Positions 9,023-16,794 of a stretch of DNA of 64,000 nucleotides are shown here, piece after piece. Under the pieces are notes generated by a model. That model ran no database searches, was not told the DNA's origin, and worked only from the letters and a program-made list of their open reading frames with translations. Source of the DNA: an uncultured Phycisphaerales bacterium (lineage in GTDB: Bacteria > Planctomycetota > Phycisphaerae > Phycisphaerales > UBA1924); assembly GCA_903929885.1 (NCBI GenBank), contig CAIYWI010000118.1, positions 19,518-83,517 of the forward strand, given 5' to 3'. A program made the translations under genes and the position numbers. Position 1 is the first letter of the stretch, and every line of letters starts with the position of its first letter.

Positions 9023-9523
9023 ATGATCGACACCCTCACCCTTCCCCGCGACCGCTTCGACCTCGCCGCCTTCATCGGTGCGTACCTCGCGAGCCCGATG
9101 TGGGACGACCCCAATCACGCCTGCGGCTGTCTCACGTACTTCCAGGACTGGCGGGCCGTCCCCATGCCCAATCACGATCTCGTCGACCCGCTCGAACTCC
9201 TCGAGGCCGGCCACAAGGTCCACTTCCCCATGCACGTCTGCCCCGTCGACGACACCTTCCTCGCCATCAGCGGCGACACGCTCGACTCCGACGATCTCGA
9301 TGTCGGCATCGGCGACACCTATGGCTGGGTCGCCCAGATCATCGACGAACGATTCGAACTCCACCCATCTCTGTACGACGCCAACTCCGGCCCCTTCCCC
9401 CGCACCCGCCCGGACACCGACTGCAGCATCGTCCAGCCACTCATGCTCGCCTTCGTTCGCCAGTTCATCCGCCCCGAATCCGACGCCGCCAACTCACGCT
9501 CCGCACCGAGAAACCACCCATGA
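9023..9523 (+). CDS. Hypothetical protein, 166 residues
   Basis: The product begins MIDTLTLPRDRFDLAAFIGA and contains a Cys/aromatic segment (HACGCLTYFQDWRAVPMPNH), HFPMHVCPVDDTF, and a very acidic middle (SGDTLDSDDLDVGIGD). No transmembrane segment, signal peptide or known motif is visible. It starts 28 bp after the preceding gene and its TGA overlaps the next ATG in an ATGA (9520-9523), which indicates translational coupling within the operon. Confidence 0.6.
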   Translation: MIDTLTLPRDRFDLAAFIGAYLASPMWDDPNHACGCLTYFQDWRAVPMPNHDLVDPLELLEAGHKVHFPMHVCPVDDTFLAISGDTLDSDDLDVGIGDTYGWVAQIIDERFELHPSLYDANSGPFPRTRPDTDCSIVQPLMLAFVRQFIRPESDAANSRSAPRNHP

Positions 9524-10002
9524 ACAAGACTTTCCAAGAGATGATCGACGATGCCTCGAAGCTCAACCCCGCCGTCGCCGCCGTGGGGTTCCACCTCTGC
9601 GAACCCGAGTCCTTCACGGCCGTGTTCCAGTGGTTTCGCACGTTCGAGGCGGCCAAGCGATACCTCATCGACGTCCTGCCCGTCATCGCCGCCAACCCGC
9701 ACGACGAACCCGAACTCGACGCCGAGGTCAATGCCTGCCGAGCGCGGGTCGAACCCATCATCGCCCCGCTGGCCGACGCCGCCGCCTTCACGCCCGATGT
9801 CCTGGACGCCCTCGAGGAGGCGCTCATCGACCAGCGAGTCTCGTGGGTCGGCAGTCTCGACGACCTCTGCACTTCCTCGAACCCATGGTGCGAGACCTTC
9901 CGCGAGGAGTTCCGCCAGGACGACGACGAACCCGACGGACGCCCCGTCGCGGCTTCCGAACGGGCCGACTTCCTGACCCACGTCAGGGAGTACGCCCACT
10001 GA
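9520..10002 (+). CDS. Hypothetical protein, 160 residues, translationally coupled
   Basis: The start is the ATG in the ATGA overlap with the upstream gene; the longer frame from 9100 is a shadow. The product (MNKTFQEMIDDASKLNPAVA ... ADFLTHVREYAH) looks all-helical and acidic. A WFRTFEAAKRYLIDVLPVIA helix and a DDDEPDG loop are its most distinctive parts. No family is recognised. It is the last of six small genes before the nuclease/ATPase pair. A 223-bp gap follows, holding a weak TATACT element (10044-10049) that could be an internal promoter. Confidence 0.6.
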   Translation: MNKTFQEMIDDASKLNPAVAAVGFHLCEPESFTAVFQWFRTFEAAKRYLIDVLPVIAANPHDEPELDAEVNACRARVEPIIAPLADAAAFTPDVLDALEEALIDQRVSWVGSLDDLCTSSNPWCETFREEFRQDDDEPDGRPVAASERADFLTHVREYAH

Positions 10003-10225
10003 ACTGCGTCACGCCTCGGGCTCTATTTCCCACCTTTGCATCCTATACTCCCAATCTTGTTCGGGTTCATCGCACGCGGCGCATGGCCTGGTTCGCCACA
10101 CAAAAGGCGCAAATCCGAACCCGGCAACGTCACGCCGCCCCGCAGATGGCGTCATGGACAGGTGAAGCCCGCCCGACGCCCCGAATGAGCCGCCCGACGG
10201 CCGCACGCCCCCAAGGACCCACGAC

Positions 10226-11350
10226 ATGATCAAGTTCCTGCACACCGCCGATCTCCAACTCGGCAAGGCCTTCCGCGACATCCTGCACGACCGCGGTTCG
10301 CGACTCCGCGAGTTTCGGCTCGAATCGATCGACAAGATCGCGCAACTCGCACGGACGCATCACGTCGACTTCGTGCTCGTCGCCGGCGACCTCTTCGACG
10401 CCCACACCGTGGATGGTCACACCGCCTCGCGGGCGGCCGCCGCCCTCTCCGCCATCCCCGCGCCCGTGCTCATCATCCCCGGCAACCACGATCATGGCGG
10501 CGACCCCACCTCGATCTTCAACCGCCACTCGTTCAAGTCCAGCCTCGGCGCCAATGTCCGCGTCGTCACCTCCACCGACCCCATCGTGCTGTGCGACGGA
10601 CGCGCCGTCGTCTTCCCTTGCCCCCTGATGCAACGCCACGTGCTCGGCGACACCACCGCCCACATCACCAAGCAGTTCGGTTCCGACGCCGCCGACGCCA
10701 CGGCCGTGCGCATCGGCCTCGCCCACGGAGGCGTCGTCAACTTCGGGGCCGAGGAGGAGGGCGCCACCAACCAGATCAACCCCGAACGCGCACGCGAGGC
10801 CGATCTCGACTACCTCGCCCTGGGCGACTGGCATGGCACGCTCAAGATCAACGATCGCACCTGGTACAGCGGCACCCCCGAGCCCGACCGCTTCAAGAAC
10901 AATCAGTCCGGGAACGTACTGCTGGTCGAGATCCACGGCCGCGGGGCGGCTCCCGCCGTGACGACCATCCCCGTGGCGCAGGCTCGATGGATCGAGCACA
11001 ACGCGCTCCTCAACGATGACATCGGCTCGCTGCGATCCTGGCTCGATAACACGATCCAGGCCGCCGATCGCACGCTGGTCAAGTTCTCGCTCGAGGGCTC
11101 GCTCTCGCTCACGACCACCAACCAACTCGAGACGCTCCTCGGCCAATGGGCCGAGAAACTGCTGCACCTGCGGCATGATGACGCCAATCTCGCACGCATC
11201 CCGACCGAGGCCGAACTCGACGCCATCGCCGCCGAGGGCCCGCTCAAGTCCGCCGTCGACAAACTCAGGAACCTGACCAACGGCCCGGGCCAGCCTGCCG
11301 CCGATGCCACCCTCGCCCTCCGTCTCCTCCACCGCCTCGTCTCGGAATGA
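10226..11350 (+). CDS. Mre11/SbcD-like calcineurin phosphoesterase, non-canonical motifs
   Basis: A 374-residue predicted DNA nuclease subunit working with the ATPase encoded next. The metallophosphoesterase motifs are in order: HTADLQLGK (D9, with Q11 where SbcD has His), VAGDLFD (D55), IPGNHDH (N87-H90), GLAHGG (H167), and LALGDWHG (D201-W-H203, where GHxH is usual). About 130 residues of capping domain follow WYSGTPEPDRF. The DxQ/GDWH pattern points to a subfamily distinct from housekeeping SbcD. The stop overlaps the next start in an ATGA, so the pair is co-translated. Family is secure; nuclease activity is inferred. Confidence 0.9.
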   Translation: MIKFLHTADLQLGKAFRDILHDRGSRLREFRLESIDKIAQLARTHHVDFVLVAGDLFDAHTVDGHTASRAAAALSAIPAPVLIIPGNHDHGGDPTSIFNRHSFKSSLGANVRVVTSTDPIVLCDGRAVVFPCPLMQRHVLGDTTAHITKQFGSDAADATAVRIGLAHGGVVNFGAEEEGATNQINPERAREADLDYLALGDWHGTLKINDRTWYSGTPEPDRFKNNQSGNVLLVEIHGRGAAPAVTTIPVAQARWIEHNALLNDDIGSLRSWLDNTIQAADRTLVKFSLEGSLSLTTTNQLETLLGQWAEKLLHLRHDDANLARIPTEAELDAIAAEGPLKSAVDKLRNLTNGPGQPAADATLALRLLHRLVSE

Positions 11351-14085
11351 CGCCCATGAACATCACGAGCATCACCGTCAGCAACTTCGGCCTCATCGCC
11401 GGACCCCTCACCGTCGACCTGCAACCCGGCGTCAACCTGATTCACGGCCCGAATCGAACGGGCAAGAGCACGCTCGTGCGCGCCATGATCGCCGCCTTGA
11501 CACACAAGGCGACCATCATGGGAGACGCGCTCAGGGAGATGCAGTCCAACGGCGAGATCCCGGCGGTCAGGCTGACACTCTCGACCGACGATGGCATGAT
11601 CTCCATCGACAAGAGGTACGCGGGACAGCGAGGCACCTTCACCCTCACCATCGAGGAGAAGGCCCGACTCACCACGCTCGCTGGTGCACAAGCCGATACG
11701 CGCCTCTTCGACATGCTCGGAATCAAGCCCCCGCTCAAGGGTGTTCCGGATGACAAAGCGTGCGGCATCCTCCCGCTCGTTGTGATCAGGCAAGGCGACT
11801 CCATGGTCGATCCCGGCGACGCACTCAACGACGGGGCTCGCACCACGCTCCACGACCTTCTCCAAAGCCAAACGCAGGTCGCGATCGTCGGCGCGGACAC
11901 CGAACGCTTGATCGAAAAGGTCAAGCAACGCCATGATCAATACTGGACCGACACCGGCGCGCTCAAGGCCGCCGCCGGCAGTCCCCACTTCGTCAGGAAG
12001 CGGACTTTGGAGGACAGCCAAACCAAGCTCCAGAGTCTGCACAAACTTCGTAACGAACACCAGAATCGAATCGACGACCACGCGAGCGTCTCGGCCAGGC
12101 TCGAAGCCCTGAACCGAGAACTGCCCCGCTGCACGACCGAACGCGATGCCGCCAAGGACCGCGTCAGGGAAATCGAGAAACTCAAGGAACACGTCAAGTC
12201 CGCCGACCTGCAGTATCAACTGGCCTCCGCCGAGGCCGTCAAGGCCCACGAACAACTTGAACAACGCAAGCAACTGTCGAGCAATCTGGCGTCGTCTCGG
12301 GCCGAGTTGGAGGATTCGGAATCGACGCTCGCCGCGAGCCAGCAACGCCTCGAAGCCGCACGGGAGGAAATCACGAAGGCGGACGCGGCGCTCGCCTCGG
12401 CCCAACACGAGGAATCGAACCGGGCGGCAGTCATCTCTCGCCTGCAACTCATCGACCGCAAGATCCACGCAGGCACGGCGTGCGAACAGGCCCAGTCGAA
12501 GCTCGTGCAAGCGAGGAAACTCTCCCTCGCCGTCGATGACGCCACGAGAGACCTCGCCGCTCTCTGCATGCCGGCCGACGCGATCTTGCGGCTCCGCAAG
12601 CTCCACACCAAGGCCCAGACCGCGAAGGCGAAGCTCGAAGGTGCGGCAGCCAAGGTCCGTATCACTCCCCTGCGTCCCTGCACGCTCCGCACCGGCGGCG
12701 ATCAACGCGACCTCGATGCGAATGTCGCATCCGATCACCTCGTGACTGCTCACGCAACCTTCGAGATCGCCGATGTCGCCATGGTCGAGGTCACGCCGGG
12801 CGGCGACTCCCTGGCGACCATCAAGGCGGATGCCTTGCAGGCCGAACTTGCCCTCGTGCAGGAACTCGCCGCGATCAACGTCGCCGACGTCGCCGCCGCC
12901 GAAGCCAAGGAGGCCATTCGCGTTGGACTCCACGCCGGGCTCGCTCAGGCAAAGGCGCTTCGCGATCAAGTCGCTCCCGACGGCATCGCCGCCCTCGAGG
13001 CCGACCTTGCCGACAAGCAAGGCGCCATGAAGGGCATCGAGGAGCAGTTGAAGGCCGCCGCCGGAGACGATGTCGCCGACGATCGCCCCATTGACGTTCG
13101 CGTTGCCGAAGCCCGCGCCGCTCACGAAGCGGCCTTGCGGCTCGTCAACCAGAAGAAGGCCGACCTCAAGCAACTGGAGACCCGAGGAGCCGACGCGGCG
13201 ACGGAGACCGCTTCGGCCAAGGCCCGCGTCGACGAGCGTCGGAACACGCTCGCCACGGCGCAACAACTGCTTCAGGCGGACATCGCCGCCGTCGGTTCCG
13301 ACGAGGAACTCCAGAAGAGGCGCCTTGCCACGGCCAACGAGGCGACCGCTCGCAATCAGTCGCTCGACGACGCCACCGTCGCACTCGATTCGCGCAAGCC
13401 GGAACAGGCGCAAGCCGACTTGGATCGCTGCCAGATGGCCGTTGAGCAGGTCGAGGATGACCTCAACGCCAATCAGGGCCGCATGGACCAGTTGACCGGT
13501 GCCATGTCGGCCACCGACGTCGTCGGGCTCCACGAGCGCATCGGCGATGCCGAAGCGGCCGTGAACGCGGCCCGACGCGACTTCGAACTCGAGGATGGCA
13601 ACGCCCGCGCCGCGAAGTTGCTCTACGACACGCTTCGCAACGCTCGCGACCAGGCGCAGGCGCAACTCCGCGAACCGCTCATGCGGAAACTGCAGCCGCT
13701 GATTCAACACCTGTTCCCCAAGGCAGTCCTCGAGGTCGATGACGGCTTCGGCCTCAAGTCGATCTCCCGGCCCGACGCCGCCGGCATCACCATCGAGGAT
13801 CCCTTCTATCGCCTCAGCGGCGGCGAACGCGAACAGGTGTCGCTCGCCGTCCGCCTCGCGCTCGCCCAGGTCTTCGCCGAACGACTCAAGCTCCCCGTCA
13901 TCATCGACGACGGTCTGGTCAACACCGACCCCGATCGCATGAAACGCGCGCTCGATCTCATCCAGACGGTCGGCCGTAATCACCAGATCATCATCTGCAC
14001 CTGCCACCCCGAGTCGTATCGAGGAATCGACGCCGCTCGCATCGATCTTCAGGCCCTCATCGCGAAGACCGCAGCCGCCAACTGA
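11347..14085 (+). CDS. Rad50/SbcC-like SMC-type ATPase without a CxxC zinc hook
   Basis: A 912-residue ABC-type ATPase expected to pair with the upstream phosphoesterase on DNA ends. Walker A is GPNRTGKST (34-42); the ABC signature LSGGEREQ is at about 823-830; Walker B is LPVIIDDG, followed by a D-loop (VNTDPDR) and a His switch (CTCHPES). A long heptad-rich region (about 190-790) forms coiled coils. No CxxC hook is present at the apex: the Cys residues there are single (LCMPAD, LRPCTL), unlike Rad50/SbcC. An RQGDS motif near residue 156 resembles the Rad50 N-terminal Q-loop area. A second in-frame ATG at 11356 is possible. Confidence 0.9.
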   Translation: MTPMNITSITVSNFGLIAGPLTVDLQPGVNLIHGPNRTGKSTLVRAMIAALTHKATIMGDALREMQSNGEIPAVRLTLSTDDGMISIDKRYAGQRGTFTLTIEEKARLTTLAGAQADTRLFDMLGIKPPLKGVPDDKACGILPLVVIRQGDSMVDPGDALNDGARTTLHDLLQSQTQVAIVGADTERLIEKVKQRHDQYWTDTGALKAAAGSPHFVRKRTLEDSQTKLQSLHKLRNEHQNRIDDHASVSARLEALNRELPRCTTERDAAKDRVREIEKLKEHVKSADLQYQLASAEAVKAHEQLEQRKQLSSNLASSRAELEDSESTLAASQQRLEAAREEITKADAALASAQHEESNRAAVISRLQLIDRKIHAGTACEQAQSKLVQARKLSLAVDDATRDLAALCMPADAILRLRKLHTKAQTAKAKLEGAAAKVRITPLRPCTLRTGGDQRDLDANVASDHLVTAHATFEIADVAMVEVTPGGDSLATIKADALQAELALVQELAAINVADVAAAEAKEAIRVGLHAGLAQAKALRDQVAPDGIAALEADLADKQGAMKGIEEQLKAAAGDDVADDRPIDVRVAEARAAHEAALRLVNQKKADLKQLETRGADAATETASAKARVDERRNTLATAQQLLQADIAAVGSDEELQKRRLATANEATARNQSLDDATVALDSRKPEQAQADLDRCQMAVEQVEDDLNANQGRMDQLTGAMSATDVVGLHERIGDAEAAVNAARRDFELEDGNARAAKLLYDTLRNARDQAQAQLREPLMRKLQPLIQHLFPKAVLEVDDGFGLKSISRPDAAGITIEDPFYRLSGGEREQVSLAVRLALAQVFAERLKLPVIIDDGLVNTDPDRMKRALDLIQTVGRNHQIIICTCHPESYRGIDAARIDLQALIAKTAAAN

Positions 14086-14108
14086 CTCGACTCCCCCGCC
14101 ACGCCATC

Positions 14109-15086
14109 ATGCACCTTGCCCCCCTCTTCCGGCACTCGCTTGACATCGCCCGGCTTCTCGCCGATCACCCGCCGCTCTTCCGCCACCCCCACAAGGCCGC
14201 CATCCACCGCCTCGTGACTGCCGAGCGCGATCATCGCGGCCGCTCGCTCCACGTCTCGCGCTGGACCGCCGCCTCGCTCCCCGATCGCCTCGAGCGTTCG
14301 ACCCTCGTCATCGACCTCCGCGACGACTTCTTCGCCTACGAACCCACGCCCCAAGACGAGACCCGCTGGCATCTCAACTTCGCTCACCCCGACATCTTCG
14401 CCTTCTACGACTCCCACCTCTTCGCGCAGGATGAGATCCAGGTCATGGAGCATCCCGCCCTGGCCTCCGTCCGCCTCTTCCTGCAGCGCGGCGGCATGTC
14501 GACCATGGTCGCCGAGGATCACCCCACCCCCATCCTTGTTCGCGACGTCCCGCGTTGGTGCCGCATCTCCACCCGTCCCGACGCCGCCGCCGGCCGACCC
14601 ATGGGCATCTACGGCAACCACTTCAGCAAGGCCCCACTGCCCGCCGTCCTCGACGCCGTCACGCCGCTGCGACCCGCGACGGATTCCAACATCATCGCCA
14701 TCGCCGCGCCCGCCAACGGCTTCGGCCGCTACTCATCCGCCGACATCGCCCTCATCCTTCTCACCGCCCTCGCGGGCTTCGCCGCCGCCAGGACCGAATC
14801 GGTCGATGCCGACCCGCGCACCCGCGTCGTCGTGCACACCGGTCTCTGGGGATGCGGCGCGTTCGGGGGCAACCGCACCCTCATGCTCCTGCTCCAGATG
14901 ATCGCCGCCGCCCACGCACGCATCGATCGCCTCGTCATCCACGCACCCGGGGCCGCCGCCGAGTTCGCCGCGGCACGCTCGCTCCTCGACGATCTCCTCC
15001 CCGCCGCCGCCTCGACCTCCGCGACCACCCTGATCGAGCGAACCACCGCCCTCGGCCTCGAATGGGGCGTGGGCAACGGCACCTGA
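14109..15086 (+). CDS. Poly(ADP-ribose) glycohydrolase-like macrodomain protein
   Basis: PARGs cleave ribose-ribose bonds of poly(ADP-ribose). The 325-residue product aligns by eye with eukaryote-type PARG: LNFAHPDIF ... LFAQDEIQ (residues 89-111) matches VDFAN-GGG-QEEIRF, followed by EHPALASVRLF (like INPELIISRLF). VVHTGLWGCGAFGG (241-254) with LLLQMIAAA matches the TGNWGCGAFGGD signature. The catalytic second Glu is kept (E109); the first is Asp (D108), and the GGG diphosphate loop is replaced by FAFYDSH. It may therefore bind rather than cleave, or use an altered substrate. It starts 23 bp after the Rad50-like gene, so it belongs to the same operon. Confidence 0.8.
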   Translation: MHLAPLFRHSLDIARLLADHPPLFRHPHKAAIHRLVTAERDHRGRSLHVSRWTAASLPDRLERSTLVIDLRDDFFAYEPTPQDETRWHLNFAHPDIFAFYDSHLFAQDEIQVMEHPALASVRLFLQRGGMSTMVAEDHPTPILVRDVPRWCRISTRPDAAAGRPMGIYGNHFSKAPLPAVLDAVTPLRPATDSNIIAIAAPANGFGRYSSADIALILLTALAGFAAARTESVDADPRTRVVVHTGLWGCGAFGGNRTLMLLLQMIAAAHARIDRLVIHAPGAAAEFAAARSLLDDLLPAAASTSATTLIERTTALGLEWGVGNGT

Positions 15087-15095
15087 CGCGACTCG

Positions 15096-15485
15096 TCACG
15101 GTGGCGGATATGGCAACGCCGCCCCGGACAGTCGCAGTCCCCATGAGGCGAGCGTCGCGCCGCAAAGCGTCAGCACCACCATCCGCTCGACACGACACGA
15201 GATGAAACGCCGTCCGAAAGCGGCCTCGGAGATCCACCCCGCGACCATGGCCGCGCCGGCGACCGCCCATGCCACCGCCGCCGGATTCCACGCCATCGCA
15301 ACCGCAAGGTCGCCCTGCACCATCCGATCGATGGCATGACGCCCGCCGCAGAGCGGGCACGGCACGTCGAGCATCCGCAGCAGCGGGCATGCGGGCAGGT
15401 GACGAAGAGCGACGAACGCCGCCGCCGCCAACGCCGCGTGCAGGACGCGATCAATCCGCTCCCGACGCTGGAGGACGATCGCCAT
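15096..15485 (-). CDS. DUF2752-type small membrane protein
   Basis: A 129-residue protein with three hydrophobic segments (about 15-32, 62-82, 98-118). It carries the DUF2752 signature LDVPCPLCGGRHAIDRMVQGD, then MAWNPAAV, where the CPxCGGxxA motif ends a helix and NP begins the next. Function is unknown for the family. It starts 6 bp after the stop of the upstream membrane-protein gene, so the two form an operon. It is convergent with the PARG-like gene at 9 bp. Confidence 0.75.
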   Translation of the reverse strand: MAIVLQRRERIDRVLHAALAAAAFVALRHLPACPLLRMLDVPCPLCGGRHAIDRMVQGDLAVAMAWNPAAVAWAVAGAAMVAGWISEAAFGRRFISCRVERMVVLTLCGATLASWGLRLSGAALPYPPP

Positions 15486-15491
15486 GCCCGG

Positions 15492-16061
15492 TCAGGCGAC
15501 GATCGCCTGCTCTTGCGGCTTGAGGACCTGCTCGGCCACCCGGTACATCCCCACCAGCATGATCGGGATGGTGATGGCCATGCCGACGCCCAGCAGGGCG
15601 ATGCCGCACAGCGCCACGATGATCAGGAGCACGCAGGCAAGCACCAGTCCGATCGGATCTCGCTCGACCACCCGAATGGCGCTCGTCAGCGCCCTCAATC
15701 CGCTCTGACTATCGAAGGACAGGGTCACCAAGGCGAGGAATGGCACCGGAAGCAGCACCAGGCCCGGGACGACGCACATGCAAAGACCGAAGATGATCAG
15801 GAACGTGCCCCAGAAGGCGACCACGATCGCGGGCACGATGACATCGAACCGAAAGAGTTTCCCCAGCGATGGCGCCTGACCGTTCATGGACTCCTCCCGA
15901 ACGCAGCGGAAGAAGTTGACGATCAGCAAGGGATGAAGCGGCAGGAACAACGGGAAGCAACTGACCGCAAGCAGGAGGCCGCTCACCACCGAGAAGCCGG
16001 TGTGCCGCTTCACGAAGTCGATCCCGAACTGCACCGCATCGGACGCGCTGATCTTGTTCAT
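15492..16061 (-). CDS. Predicted multi-pass inner membrane protein
   Basis: ATG 16061 is chosen because GGAG lies 12 nt upstream and the upstream part of the frame looks non-coding. The 189-residue product has a short soluble N-terminus (MNKISASDAVQFGIDFVKRH) and about four membrane segments, e.g. VVSGLLLAVSCFPLFLPL and VVAFWGTFLIIFGLCMCVV. The layout, with GLRALTSAIRVVERDPIG between two helix pairs, resembles DUF4013/DUF975-like proteins. Function is unknown. It is co-transcribed with the DUF2752 gene. Confidence 0.65.
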   Translation of the reverse strand: MNKISASDAVQFGIDFVKRHTGFSVVSGLLLAVSCFPLFLPLHPLLIVNFFRCVREESMNGQAPSLGKLFRFDVIVPAIVVAFWGTFLIIFGLCMCVVPGLVLLPVPFLALVTLSFDSQSGLRALTSAIRVVERDPIGLVLACVLLIIVALCGIALLGVGMAITIPIMLVGMYRVAEQVLKPQEQAIVA

Positions 16062-16239
16062 GTCATGTGCTCCATGTCCGCCATTCGTGCAAACCCCCAC
16101 GTGAGGCTCGCGCGACCATGATTTCTGACCGGTTCGAGTCACTCACGCCTTCGCCGCCGGTTCCTCGAAATCCCTCGGGGCGTTTGGGATAGGTGCCCCC
16201 GCTCGATGCAATCCCGCCGTGTCGTGTGGACTTCCCGAT

Positions 16240-16761
16240 TCAACGCGACGAGGCCTTCTTCCGCGGCTTGAGCGGCTTGTCGAGGTTGACCTTCTGCCCG
16301 GCGGCGAACTCGTGCACCCGCATCGTCGCCTTCATGTACGACTCCACGCGATCCGTGGCGTAACCCAGCCCCGTGGTGGCTTTCTCGCCGTGCACCAGTT
16401 CATTGCGGAGTTTCACGGCCTTCGCCAAGCCCTTCCAGTCCTCGACGACCTCGTCGAGGCCCGTTCCGCCAACTCGCTTGCGAACCTCGACGTCCCACGC
16501 CCTCTTGTATTCGTGAACCGAGGCCCGATACAGCTTCTTGGCCGAAACCCCGGTGCCGCCATCCGTCCCATCCGTGTTGGGCTTTCCCAACTGGATGGCG
16601 AGTTGCTTGCTCGGCGTCGTGCCCAACGCGATGATCGCCCGACGCATGGTCCGCTCGCAGTCGAGGGCCGCCAGCAGCAACGCGACCACCGGTTGCTTGG
16701 CTCCGAGAAACTTTCGGATGATGTCCTGACGTTCCGTAATCGGCATGTCCACGCGAAACAT
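16240..16761 (-). CDS. HEPN-like protein with an R-x4-H ribonuclease motif
   Basis: HEPN proteins are all-helical; many are RNases in toxin-antitoxin and defence systems. The 173-residue product is helical throughout and carries LRNELVHGEK with R119 and H124, the catalytic Rx4-6H arrangement. Before it lie long helices (PVVALLLAALDCERTMRRAI, VHEYKRAWDVEVRKRV), and a Lys-rich tail (KPLKPRKKASSR) follows. The ATG at 16761 gives the whole domain. It lies 33 bp after the lipoprotein gene on the same strand. No MNT nucleotidyltransferase partner is adjacent. Substrate is unknown; the motif is clear, the family call moderate. Confidence 0.65.
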   Translation of the reverse strand: MFRVDMPITERQDIIRKFLGAKQPVVALLLAALDCERTMRRAIIALGTTPSKQLAIQLGKPNTDGTDGGTGVSAKKLYRASVHEYKRAWDVEVRKRVGGTGLDEVVEDWKGLAKAVKLRNELVHGEKATTGLGYATDRVESYMKATMRVHEFAAGQKVNLDKPLKPRKKASSR

Positions 16762-16794
16762 CGTGTCTCCTGTTCCGTGACGAGTTCTGTCCGT

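Noticed and set aside
10044..10049. TATACT as a firm internal promoter before the Mre11-like gene
   Set aside because: No matching -35 element at 16-18 bp; kept only as a mention.
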